A model generated the notes under the pieces. The model was not told where the DNA came from. It saw nothing but the letters and a program-made list of their open reading frames with translations, and did no database searches. A DNA stretch of 9,404 nt, from contig JALSRO010000293.1 of NCBI GenBank assembly GCA_026984715.1, positions 1 through 9,404 of the forward strand. Direction: 5' to 3'. Positions 1-6,872 of this stretch are shown here, one piece after another. Source of the stretch: Chromatiales bacterium (GTDB taxonomy: Bacteria > Pseudomonadota > Gammaproteobacteria > Thiohalospirales > Thiohalospiraceae). The number at the start of each line of letters is the position of its first letter. Position 1 is the stretch's first letter. The position numbers and the translations under genes were made by a program.

Positions 1-579
1 CTGATACCACGCCTGAGCCAGCAGTACCGTGCTGTCGGAGGCCTCCGATCCCGGACGCTGGAAGCTGGTGGCGTTGAGCGAGGCGAAGGCATCTCCCGGA
101 TTCTCCAGCCCCAGCCCCTGCCCCATCCGGAAGTGGGTGAAGATGAAGCCCTGCGCCGCTCCCAGGGTACCGGCCGGGAGGCTCACGGTGGCATCGCCGC
201 GGTAGCTGAGCTCGCCATCCTTGCTGTCACCGGCCGGGGAACCGCTCACCCCCTGGACCATCATGGTCAGCCCCACCCCGGCGCTGATCCTCTGCAGCGA
301 CTCCACGGTACGGGCCGCCTGGCGATAGCTGTCGACCTGCGACTCCACCGCCTTCAGGCGCGCCGCGATCTCAGGCTCCGTGGCGCTGATGTAAGGCTCT
401 TCGAGAGAGTGCTGCAGCTCCGCCCTCTCCCGCTCCAGCTGCCGGATGCGCTGCTCCAGTACATCCAGCCGCTGCCGGATCTCCCTGCCATCCACTGCTC
501 CGGCCGACGCCCCCGCCACCCAGGGAACGGCAGCGAGAATGGAGAACAGCACCAAGGAGGTGTTCTGCCACAACCTCAC
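1..579 (-). CDS. Outer-membrane porin-like protein (OprB/LbtU-type), N-terminal part, runs off the left edge
   Basis: The first 193 residues are present and the frame is open to base 1. A GTG start at 579 lies one base after the stop of the P19-like gene, with a G-rich stretch (587-593) as possible ribosome site. Residues 1-28 form a signal peptide (hydrophobic core about 8-22, AGASAGA before the mature end). Residues 30-60 are charged and heptad-like, a short coiled coil. After a second helical stretch (about 66-95) the sequence becomes beta-rich, with alternating hydrophobic residues, including GDAFASLNATSF and LLAQAWYQ. Signal peptide, short periplasmic coiled coil and beta-barrel strands is the layout of trimeric porins and of carbohydrate-porin (OprB) relatives such as the Legionella LbtU type. 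By context it may pass iron or an iron chelate across the outer membrane, but this is inferred. The CDS is certain; the exact porin family is not. Confidence 0.75.
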   Translation of the reverse strand, partial: MRLWQNTSLVLFSILAAVPWVAGASAGAVDGREIRQRLDVLEQRIRQLERERAELQHSLEEPYISATEPEIAARLKAVESQVDSYRQAARTVESLQRISAGVGLTMMVQGVSGSPAGDSKDGELSYRGDATVSLPAGTLGAAQGFIFTHFRMGQGLGLENPGDAFASLNATSFQRPGSEASDSTVLLAQAWYQ

Positions 580-580
580 C

Positions 581-1144
581 TCAGTATCCCCCCCGCTTAC
601 CGATGCCCGCATAGATGAAGTCATACTCGACATCGAACGCCTTGAACCAGGGCCGTACCCCGGTCAGACGGTCCGTATGACGGCCGAAGTGGTGTCCGGC
701 CGGGTTCTCCGGGGCGTTGGGAGGATAGATGGTGTACCTGACGTGATACTTGCCAGGGCCGTCGAGCTTGACGTTGTCGCCGTAGTGGGGGCCATCGTTG
801 GCCACCATGGGCATGAAGTCACCGGACACCTTCCAGTCGGAACCCCTCTTGGTGACCTCGTACTTCACATGCAGATAGGGGATCCACTCCCCCTCGGCGA
901 AGCCGTTGGCGTTGATGTCCAGCGCGCGGATATCCGCCTCGAGATGGATGTCCGACTCGGGGGCCGGACGCATCATTCCCTCGGGCTCCATCCGGACCGG
1001 CTGCAGATACACCGCAGTGATCTCCATACCGGCACGCTGCTCCGGAACACCGATGGGATACTCCACCGCTCCCGCACTCTGCACCACGGACAACAGCACC
1101 CATCCCAGCAACGCCAGGGAAACGCGACACCGAAAACTCCTCAT
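581..1144 (-). CDS. Periplasmic iron/copper-binding protein of the P19/Tp34 family
   Basis: A 187-residue secreted protein of the P19/Tp34/ChpA family (Pfam Iron_transport), which binds copper and iron in the periplasm and supports iron uptake, often with an FTR1-like permease. The ATG at 1144 is preceded by GGAGG at a 5-nt spacing. Residues 1-26 are a signal peptide (hydrophobic core about 8-21, cleavage likely after AGA). The mature protein starts EYPIG, the usual beginning of this family. Family motifs seen are GMEITAVYLQP (39-49), DIHLEAD (65-71), EWIPYL (86-91), MPMVANDGPHYG (111-122) and HTDRLTGV (156-163). H67, E69, M113, H120 and H156 sit where the family places its metal ligands. One deviation is Arg73, where I recall His being frequent. 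The porin-like gene follows one base downstream, and a promoter with an overlapping Fur-box-like site lies just upstream, so iron-repressed expression is likely. Confidence 0.9.
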   Translation of the reverse strand: MRSFRCRVSLALLGWVLLSVVQSAGAVEYPIGVPEQRAGMEITAVYLQPVRMEPEGMMRPAPESDIHLEADIRALDINANGFAEGEWIPYLHVKYEVTKRGSDWKVSGDFMPMVANDGPHYGDNVKLDGPGKYHVRYTIYPPNAPENPAGHHFGRHTDRLTGVRPWFKAFDVEYDFIYAGIGKRGGY

Positions 1145-1165
1145 TACGACCTCCAGTATTACGAA

Positions 1166-1180
1166 TGACAATGATTCTTG
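1166..1180 (-). promoter_or_regulatory. Fur-box-like operator
   Basis: The plus strand reads TGACAATGATTCTTG. Against the 7-1-7 Fur pattern TGATAAT-N-ATTATCA it matches 10 of 14 positions (6 of 7 in the left half, 4 of 7 in the right). It lies just downstream of the -10 box of the P19 promoter, over the expected transcription start, where bound Fur would block RNA polymerase. The iron-related gene downstream supports the call; binding itself is inferred. Confidence 0.6.
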
Positions 1181-1186
1181 TTTGCC

Positions 1187-1215
1187 TTTATAACAGCATG
1201 AACGGATGCCGTCAA
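1187..1215 (-). promoter_or_regulatory. Sigma70 promoter of the P19-porin unit
   Basis: On the minus strand: -35 TTGACG (1210-1215, 5 of 6), a 17-nt spacer, and -10 TATAAA (1187-1192, 5 of 6) preceded by TGT, an extended -10 element. Transcription should start near 1180, about 35 nt before the ATG at 1144. Confidence 0.7.
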
Positions 1216-1324
1216 CCGTCATCGGCAAAAAGGGGCATCGCTCTCTCAGCGCACTCGGGAAATCGCCTCTCCACCTGCGGAATCACGCGGGAACGAAAAG
1301 CCGATACCGGGGCATGGCTGCCTG

Positions 1325-1344
1325 TTCGATGTCAGGCCATCGAA
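1325..1344. repeat. Perfect inverted repeat, 7-bp stem
   Basis: TTCGATG (1325-1331) and CATCGAA (1338-1344) are perfect reverse complements around a 6-nt loop (TCAGGC). The repeat lies directly downstream of the candidate terminator hairpin on the minus strand. It could be part of a tandem transcript end or a protein-binding site. There is no T-run after it on either strand. Confidence 0.4.
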
Positions 1345-1379
1345 AATTCAGGGGCCCGTAAACCGCGTTTATCCGGCCC
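1343..1379 (-). terminator. Candidate weak terminator of the hyf-like operon
   Basis: The minus strand has an imperfect hairpin: GGGCC (1379-1375), an internal loop, TAAAC (1371-1367), loop GCG, GTTTA (1363-1359), an internal loop, then GGCCC (1356-1352). It is followed by CTGAATTTT. The T-run is only four bases and starts several bases after the stem, so this is a weak or partial intrinsic terminator at best. It is the best candidate between the hyf-like operon and the next promoter. Confidence 0.3.
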
Positions 1380-1511
1380 TTGATCGAAACGGCCGTGGAA
1401 GGAACTTCTCGGTCCCCAGTCCGGATCCTGGACGGCGTGCGAACCTCTTTCGTCGGGGGAGGCCCCTACCCGTTCGGTTGTTGGTATGGGGCCGGGGAGG
1501 GATCTCTTCGG

Positions 1512-1552
1512 CTTCCTGCCAGCCAGGCAGGGGCACCTGTCACAACAGGAAG
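1512..1552. repeat. Nested inverted repeats downstream of hyfI
   Basis: Two small hairpins stand side by side: CCTGCC (1515-1520) with GGCAGG (1526-1531), and CCTGT (1536-1540) with ACAGG (1545-1549). An alternative long pairing joins CTTCCTG (1512-1518) and CAGGAAG (1546-1552). The two folds exclude each other. No T-run follows on either strand, so this is not an intrinsic terminator. It could protect the 3' end of the hyf-like transcript. Confidence 0.35.
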
Positions 1553-1661
1553 GCGGCCCGGTTGCAGCGCATCGTTGCTGTCCCGCCGAGCCAAGGAGGA
1601 AGCGTGGTCTGCCGGGAGGAGGGCGAACGGCGCCACCCGGCGAGGGGGAGCGGGGGGGCGA

Positions 1662-2171
1662 CTAGCGGCGTATCGCCGCCAGGATACCGCGCAGCAGCTC
1701 CATCGGCGTCGGCGGGCATCCCGGGATCAGGACATCCACCGGCAGCAGGTCGGCCACCGCCCCGCGGCAGGCGTATGAGACCCCGAACTCACCACCATCA
1801 CAGGCACACTGTCCGGCGGCGATGACTATCTTTGGCGCCGGCACCGCCTCCCAGGTGCGCCGCAGGGCCGCCTCCATGTGGCGGGAGACGGGTCCGGTCA
1901 CCAGCAGGGCATCGGCATGGCGCGGAGATGCGACGAAGCGCACTCCGAAACGCTCGATATCGTGATAGGGGTTGTCGAGGGCATGGATCTCCAGCTCACA
2001 TCCGTTACAGGATCCCGCATCCACCTGCCGAATCGCCAGGCTCCCGCCGTAGCGAGCCTCCACCACTCGTCTGACTTCGATCCCCACCTGCTGCAGCGTC
2101 GTATCATCTGCATCGGGAGGAGTCTCGGTCACCACACCGATGCGCCGAATGCGATCGAGAATTCTCAACAT
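1662..2171 (-). CDS. hyfI: HyfI/NuoB-like small subunit with a [4Fe-4S] cluster site
   Basis: 169 residues, homologous to HyfI/HycG and to NuoB of complex I, the subunit that carries the Fe-S cluster next to the catalytic or quinone site. All four expected ligands are present: C55 and C58 in SCNGCE, C122 in GQCACDGG and C152 in PGCPPTP. Other family signatures are SPRHAD (82-87) followed by VTGPVSR (91-97), and the PVDVLIPGCPP segment (144-154). It is soluble and should sit on the cytoplasmic face against the HyfG-like subunit. It is the last gene of the operon, 18 nt after hyfG, with a GGAG about 11 nt before the ATG. An intact cluster site while the partner has lost its NiFe centre suggests that electrons still reach this point, perhaps to a quinone or an unknown acceptor. 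The family is certain; the electron route is inferred. Confidence 0.93.
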   Translation of the reverse strand: MLRILDRIRRIGVVTETPPDADDTTLQQVGIEVRRVVEARYGGSLAIRQVDAGSCNGCELEIHALDNPYHDIERFGVRFVASPRHADALLVTGPVSRHMEAALRRTWEAVPAPKIVIAAGQCACDGGEFGVSYACRGAVADLLPVDVLIPGCPPTPMELLRGILAAIRR

Positions 2172-2189
2172 ACCGACTCTTGCTCCATG

Positions 2190-3776
2190 TTACAGATCGT
2201 GCCCCGAGTAGGAGCCGTTGACCGATTTGTTGCAGACCGGAAAGTCGGGAACGATGTTGCCCAGCATGATCTGCTCTAGTGCCGGCCAGTTGAACCAGCT
2301 CGGATCACGGGGGAAGAAGCGGGCGATCCGGCCCTTCTCCCCGAACCGGACATAACAGACGATCTCCCCCCGCCAGCCCTCTACCATACCGATCCCCCGG
2401 GCTCCCGCCGCGGGAACCGACATCTCCCGCACGATCCCGCCCTCCGGCAGCTGAAGCAGCAGCCGGTCGAGAAGGTCGAGAGAGTTCAAAGTCTCCTCCA
2501 TCCGCACCCGCAGGCGCGCCGCCACGTCCCCTTCCCGAAAGAGCGGCACCACCACCGGCAGACGGTCATAGGGAGGATGAGGGCTGGCTTGGCGCACATC
2601 GAACCCCTGCCCCGAGGCCCTGCCCACATAACCCAGGCAACCGAGCCGGTGAGCGGTCTCCGGCGTGAGCCGGCCGGTGGTGAGCAGCCGATCCTCCAAG
2701 GAAGGGTGATCCTCCAGAATGTCGTAGAGCGCGCCCAACTCATCCCGCAGCAGCCGGTGATCCTCCTGCAGCAGGCCCACCGCGGCTGGCTCCGGCTCCA
2801 CCGCCACACCACCGGGAACGATCCGGTCCATCATCAGCCGGTGACCGAACAGCTCGTGGTTGCGGCGCAGCCAGAGCTCGCGAAGACGGGAGAACTGGAC
2901 AAGCGCGAAGGCAAAGCCGACATCGTTGCAGATGGCGCCGATATCCCCGAGGTGATTGGCCACCCGCTCCCGTTCGGCCAGCAGCGCCCGCAGCGCCACG
3001 CCCCGCGATGGAACCTCCACCCCTGCAGCCCGCTCCATCGCCAGGCATGCGGCCCAGGTGTGGGCGACCGTGGTATCGCCCGAGATCCGCCCAGCCAACC
3101 GCGCCAGCCCCACCGGATCACGCCCCACGGCGATCTTCTCGATCCCCTTGTGGAGATAACCCAGACGCTCCTCCAGCTTCAGCACCCGCTCTCCCACCGC
3201 CTGAAAACGGAAGTGGCCGGGTTCGATGATACCGGCATGAACCGGACCCACAGGGATCTCGTACACGCCAGCCCCCTGGACCCGCGAGAACGGGTAGTCG
3301 TCGTCCGGTGGCGTCTCCTCGAGTACCTCCCCGTTGAGCGGAAAATCGTCACGCAGCGGATACCGCCCCGCTGGCCAGGCAGCATGACGAACCCAGCGCC
3401 GCGCATCCGGATGCTGCCCGAAGCGGATCCCGAACAGATCCTGCAGATGTCTTTCCTGGCGATCCGCGGCGGGGTAAACGGGGGCGTGGGAGGCGATCAA
3501 TGGTGCGGCCAGTGGCAGTTCAGTCTCCAGGATCAGGTAGTCCCCCCGATACTCCAGCAAGCAGTAAAGACCGAAGCGGCCACCCCGCTGTTCCGCCCAC
3601 ACTCCCGCCCAGCGGCATCCGAAGGCGGCGGAGTACCGGCCCGCCCGCCCCCAGTCATCCGCCTCCACTTGGATTACCCGGGCGGGCGGGAGCCGGGTGC
3701 CACCGTCACCCTGCAGAGGGACCCCACCGGCCTCCAGGCGTGCCCGATACTCCTCCAGCCATTCGAAACGGCTCAC
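2190..3776 (-). CDS. hyfG: HyfG-like large subunit (NuoC-NuoD fusion) lacking the NiFe ligands
   Basis: 528 residues with a GTG start whose GTGA overlaps the hyfF stop, preceded by GGGAGGA. The N-terminal part (about 1-145) is NuoC/30-kDa-like, with ERHLQDLFGIRFGQHPD (108-124) and YPLRDDFPL (139-147). The rest is NuoD/49-kDa or hydrogenase large-subunit-like, with GPVHAGIIEPGHFRF (177-191) and YLHKGIEKIAVGR (207-219). In true group 4 hydrogenases (HycE/HyfG) a first CxxC stands in an R-V-C-G-I-C-G motif. Here residues 230-236 are R-I-S-G-D-T-T. The C-terminal D-P-C-x-x-C is N-G-S-Y-S-G at 520-525. All four NiFe cysteines are therefore absent, while flanking residues (A-H-T, H-D-L end) still align. 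It cannot hold a NiFe site, so H2 chemistry is excluded on present knowledge. This matches Ehr-type relatives. What it oxidises or reduces is unknown; quinone is a reasonable guess by analogy with NuoD. An upstream ATG at 3857 would lie inside hyfF and is less likely. Confidence 0.93.
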   Translation of the reverse strand: MSRFEWLEEYRARLEAGGVPLQGDGGTRLPPARVIQVEADDWGRAGRYSAAFGCRWAGVWAEQRGGRFGLYCLLEYRGDYLILETELPLAAPLIASHAPVYPAADRQERHLQDLFGIRFGQHPDARRWVRHAAWPAGRYPLRDDFPLNGEVLEETPPDDDYPFSRVQGAGVYEIPVGPVHAGIIEPGHFRFQAVGERVLKLEERLGYLHKGIEKIAVGRDPVGLARLAGRISGDTTVAHTWAACLAMERAAGVEVPSRGVALRALLAERERVANHLGDIGAICNDVGFAFALVQFSRLRELWLRRNHELFGHRLMMDRIVPGGVAVEPEPAAVGLLQEDHRLLRDELGALYDILEDHPSLEDRLLTTGRLTPETAHRLGCLGYVGRASGQGFDVRQASPHPPYDRLPVVVPLFREGDVAARLRVRMEETLNSLDLLDRLLLQLPEGGIVREMSVPAAGARGIGMVEGWRGEIVCYVRFGEKGRIARFFPRDPSWFNWPALEQIMLGNIVPDFPVCNKSVNGSYSGHDL

Positions 3777-5245
3777 AACAGATGTCCTCCCGAGATGAGC
3801 CACGTGGCCTGATCCAGCCAGTGGGCGAGAAAGGCGGGAATGGCGATCCCCAGCCACAACACCAGACCGAGATGGACCATTACCGGCAACATATTGGCCG
3901 CCACCGGTTGCTGCCCTTCTGGCGCCTTGCCATAGACCATGGGGTGCAGATGGCGGAACAGGCCGGCGAAAGCGACCACCAGGCCGAACAGCAGGACCGA
4001 AGTCAGCCAGGGCCAGCTCTGCATGGTGGCAGAGAGCAGCAGGAACTCGCTGGTGAACACGCCGAAAGGCGGAAACCCGGCGATGGCCGCTACACCGATC
4101 AACAGACCCCAGCCCACCGCCGGCTGGGTGCGGATCAGGCCGCGGATCTGCTCGATGGTCTGGGTACCGGCGATATGGCTGGCGTGTCCCACGGTGACAA
4201 AGATGGCCGACTTGGTCAGCGAATGCACCAGCATATGCAGCAGCGCGCCGAAGGTGGCCAGCGGCCCGCCAATCCCGAAGGCAAAGGTCATCAACCCCAT
4301 GTGCTCGATGGAGGAGTAGCTGAACATCCGTTTGATGTCACGCTGGCGGTGCAGGAACAGACCCGCCACCAGAAACGAGATCAACCCAAATCCCATCATC
4401 AGCTCGCCGGCGATACCGGGCTGGTCGCTGGCGACCAGGGCGCCATCCACCAGCATCTTGAAACGCACCACGGCGTACAGCGCCACATTGAGCAGCAGGC
4501 CGGACAGCACTGCCGACATCGGTGTCGGCCCCTCGGAGTGGGCATCCGGCAACCAGTTGTGCAACGGCACCAGCCCCACCTTGGTGCCGTATCCCACAAG
4601 CAGGAAGACGAACGCAATGGCCATCACCGTGGGATGGAGCCGGGCGGCCTCGCCATACAGTACCGTCCAGCTCAATCCCCTGGAGGGATCGGCCAGAGCA
4701 TGCTGGGCGGCGAAATAGACCAGCACGGTACCGAACAGGGCCAGTGCGATACCGACACCACAGAGGATGAAATATTTCCAGGCCGCCTCGATGGACTCCG
4801 GAGTGCGATAGAGGCTCACCAGCAACACCGTCGCTAGAGTGGCCCCCTCCACCGCTACCCACAGCACCCCAAGGTTGTCAGTGGTCAGAGCCAGCAGCAT
4901 GGTGAACAGAAACCCTTGGAACATGGAGTGGTAGAGGCGCATGCGCCGCTCCGTCACCCTCCCCTCCCGACACACATGAGCCATGTATGGTCGGGAGAAA
5001 ATGGCGGTGGTGAGGCCGACGAAAGCGGTCAGCACCACCAGATAGACATTGAAGGCGTCCACGTGGAAACCGTGTCCGGTCAAATCGCCACCTTGGAGAA
5101 TCCTCAACGCCAGCCCCAACGCGGCAGCCAGCGTAGTTGCGCAGAACCCGAGATTGAGCCGGCCTGCCAGCTGCAGGGAGCGGATCCCTGCCAGCACCAG
5201 GGTACCCATCAAAGGGACGAATACCGTCATCAGCAGCGCGCTCAC
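3773..5245 (-). CDS. hyfF: HyfF-like antiporter-type membrane subunit
   Basis: 490 residues, a polytopic membrane protein of the NuoL/M/N-MrpA/D family (proton-translocating subunit), nearest to HyfF. The GTG start (5245) overlaps the hyfE stop as GTGA and follows GGAGG. Key polar residues of the ion path are visible: E133 in a WVAVEG segment (TM5), K222 in GTKVGLVPLHNWLPDAH (TM7) and K345 in HSLTKSAIF (TM12). At the TM8 position, where HyfB has K261, this protein has N253 (LLLNVALY). It overlaps hyfG by 4 bp. With HyfB it makes two antiporter-like subunits in the complex, so more than one ion-translocating channel is likely. Direction and ion (H+ or Na+) cannot be read from the sequence. Confidence 0.93.
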   Translation of the reverse strand: MSALLMTVFVPLMGTLVLAGIRSLQLAGRLNLGFCATTLAAALGLALRILQGGDLTGHGFHVDAFNVYLVVLTAFVGLTTAIFSRPYMAHVCREGRVTERRMRLYHSMFQGFLFTMLLALTTDNLGVLWVAVEGATLATVLLVSLYRTPESIEAAWKYFILCGVGIALALFGTVLVYFAAQHALADPSRGLSWTVLYGEAARLHPTVMAIAFVFLLVGYGTKVGLVPLHNWLPDAHSEGPTPMSAVLSGLLLNVALYAVVRFKMLVDGALVASDQPGIAGELMMGFGLISFLVAGLFLHRQRDIKRMFSYSSIEHMGLMTFAFGIGGPLATFGALLHMLVHSLTKSAIFVTVGHASHIAGTQTIEQIRGLIRTQPAVGWGLLIGVAAIAGFPPFGVFTSEFLLLSATMQSWPWLTSVLLFGLVVAFAGLFRHLHPMVYGKAPEGQQPVAANMLPVMVHLGLVLWLGIAIPAFLAHWLDQATWLISGGHLL

Positions 5246-5925
5246 GGCTCATCCTCCCAGGCGGAGAGCCGGTTGAGACGATCCACATCCAACGACTCGA
5301 TACTCTCGCTGATCTGCAAAAAGAAAACCCCGAACAGCACCGCCGCCACCAGCACATCGAAGGCCACTCCCAGCTCCACCACTAACGGCATGCCGTGGGT
5401 GGCGGTCGCCGCTGCCAGGAACAGGCCGTTCTCCATCGACATGAAGCCGATCACCTGGGTGACTGCCTGGCGCCGGGTCACCATGATCAGCAGGCCAAGC
5501 AGCACCACAGCCAGGCTGAGAGAAAGGATGTTGCGGGTCGTCGCCAGCTCCAGACGTTCGATGGGCACTACCACCCAGTAGCTGAAGATCACCAAGGCCG
5601 CCCCCAGCATCAGCGCCACGGCGGGCCGGGGCAGCGGGTCCAGATGGCGCTCGAGCTCCAGCCGGCGTACCAGGCGGTGAAGCATCCACGGGATGAGTAG
5701 CGCCTTCAGGGCAAGAGTCAACCCGGCCGAGACCAGCAGATGGGGCTCCCCATCCACCAGGGCGACCAGACCGGTGGCGCCGGCCAGCACCGCACCCTGC
5801 CAGGCAAACACATGGATCCCGGCCACCAGGCGCGCCTGGGCAAGGATGGAGAAGGAGAGAAACAGCACCAGGGCAGCAAGTACGAACACCGCCTGCTCCA
5901 CCAGCGTGAGTTGCGTCAGGATCAT
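5242..5925 (-). CDS. hyfE: HyfE-like small membrane subunit (NuoK/MrpC-related)
   Basis: 227 residues, slightly longer than E. coli HyfE (about 216). The ATG at 5925 forms an ATGA overlap with the hyfC stop and is preceded by GGAGGG. The frame is open further upstream inside hyfC, but that extension is low-complexity shadow sequence without membrane character. The protein is mostly hydrophobic, with six to seven predicted membrane segments. The C-terminal half is related to NuoK/MrpC and carries the conserved glutamate motif VIGFMSMENGLFL (158-170, E165), with a second membrane glutamate at E184. These acids belong to the proton path that couples the redox module to the antiporter-like subunits. 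The C-terminus is charged and cytosolic (IESLDVDRLNRL). Confidence 0.93.
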   Translation of the reverse strand: MILTQLTLVEQAVFVLAALVLFLSFSILAQARLVAGIHVFAWQGAVLAGATGLVALVDGEPHLLVSAGLTLALKALLIPWMLHRLVRRLELERHLDPLPRPAVALMLGAALVIFSYWVVVPIERLELATTRNILSLSLAVVLLGLLIMVTRRQAVTQVIGFMSMENGLFLAAATATHGMPLVVELGVAFDVLVAAVLFGVFFLQISESIESLDVDRLNRLSAWEDEP

Positions 5926-6872
5926 GCCCCACCCTCCAGGATCACATGGCTCAGCAGGCCGAGCAGCGCCAGCAACAGGGAAAAATTGAGGAACTGCGGA
6001 GCCCGGAACAGGCGCATCTTGGCCAACACCGTTTCTGTCACGGCCAGCAACACCCCCAGCAGGAGCAGCTTGGCCACCACGGCAAACAGACCGAACGATA
6101 CCGCCGCCAGCGACACCTCCCGGGCAATGCCCCACGGCAGGAAGACATTGACGATGAGCACCCCATAGAGCATCAGCTTCAACTGAGCAGCCCACTCCAT
6201 CAGCGCCAGGTGGCGGCCGCTGTACTCCAGAATCATCGCCTCGTGAATCATGGTCAGCTCCAGATGAGTGGTCGGATTGTCCACCGGGATGCGCCCGGTC
6301 TCGGCCACGGCCACCAGTACCAGCGCCATCAGGGCGAACAGATAGGAGGGCCGCAACACCAGGCCGAAGGCCAGCTGGTGGTCGATGACACTGGAGAGAT
6401 TGGTGCTGTGCGCAGTCATCGCCAGGGTGAACACCGCCAACAGCATCGCCGGCTCGGCCAGCGCCGAGACCAACATCTCCCGTGACGCCCCCATCCCTCC
6501 GAAGGCAGTACCCACATCCATCCCGGCCAGGGCGAGGAAAAACCGCCCCAATGCCAGGAACCCGACCAGCACGATGACATCGGCCACCGCCGTGAACGGC
6601 TGCCCCACCGCTACCAGCGGAACCCCCAGACAGGCCAGCAGCGTGGTGGCGAACACCACATAGGGCGCGGCACGGAACAGCTCCGAAGCGGTATGCGCCA
6701 CCAGTGCCTCCTTGGCGAACAGCTTGTTGAGATCACGATAGGGCTGCAACCAGCCTGGACCGCGACGGTTCTGCAGACGGGCCTTCACCCGCCTCACCCA
6801 CGCCATCAGCAGCGGCGCCCCGAACAGGAACAGCGCGGCCTGAAGCAGAACCCATCCGGACGAGAGATTCAC
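5922..6872 (-). CDS. hyfC: HyfC/NuoH-like membrane anchor subunit
   Basis: 316 residues, the usual HyfC/HycD length. The GTG start at 6872 overlaps the hyfB stop as GTGA; the ribosome site before it is weak, so translation is probably coupled to hyfB. It is related to NuoH (complex I subunit 1), the membrane subunit that docks the HyfG/HyfI module and forms the quinone-side chamber in complex I. Signatures: RRVKARLQNRRGPGWLQPY (27-45), GMDVGTAFGGMGASREM (117-133) and AETGRIPVDNPTTHLELT (190-207) followed by HEAMILEYSGR (210-220). The acidic and arginine residues of these loops, which link redox chemistry to ion movement in the family, are intact. The membrane coupling machinery thus looks functional although the NiFe site is gone. 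Confidence 0.93.
   Translation of the reverse strand: MNLSSGWVLLQAALFLFGAPLLMAWVRRVKARLQNRRGPGWLQPYRDLNKLFAKEALVAHTASELFRAAPYVVFATTLLACLGVPLVAVGQPFTAVADVIVLVGFLALGRFFLALAGMDVGTAFGGMGASREMLVSALAEPAMLLAVFTLAMTAHSTNLSSVIDHQLAFGLVLRPSYLFALMALVLVAVAETGRIPVDNPTTHLELTMIHEAMILEYSGRHLALMEWAAQLKLMLYGVLIVNVFLPWGIAREVSLAAVSFGLFAVVAKLLLLGVLLAVTETVLAKMRLFRAPQFLNFSLLLALLGLLSHVILEGGA

Larger units (their letters stand above)
1229..1661. other. Intergenic region without a credible gene; several hairpins
   Basis: This stretch separates the end of the hyfI-like gene from the promoter region of the P19-like gene. On the minus strand I find only ORFs of about 10 codons without ribosome sites. Plus-strand frames here lack a ribosome site and run into the antisense of hyfI. 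The stretch contains inverted repeats (1325-1344, 1352-1379, 1515-1531, 1536-1549) but no tRNA, known riboswitch core or CRISPR-like repeat that I can recognise. Confidence 0.6.

Noticed and set aside
133..1168. Plus-strand ORFs opposite the porin-like and P19-like genes
   Set aside because: The minus frames have signal peptides, family motifs, a promoter and a ribosome site; the plus frames have none of these.
1380..1825. Plus-strand ORFs starting in the intergenic gap (1380-1778, 1478-1825)
   Set aside because: Low-complexity Arg/Gly/Pro-rich frames that run into the antisense of hyfI; no ribosome site and no recognisable product.
2577..4837. Long plus-strand ORFs (2577-3812, 411 residues; 3500-4837, 445 residues)
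   Set aside because: They lie antisense to clear hyfG- and hyfF-like genes, are rich in Pro/Arg/Gln/His low-complexity sequence typical of GC-rich shadow frames, and have no ribosome site or recognisable domain.
5926..6195. N-terminal extension of hyfE to an upstream start at 6195
   Set aside because: The extension lies in the hyfC coding sequence, lacks membrane character, and the ATG at 5925 has a good ribosome site and a typical ATGA overlap.
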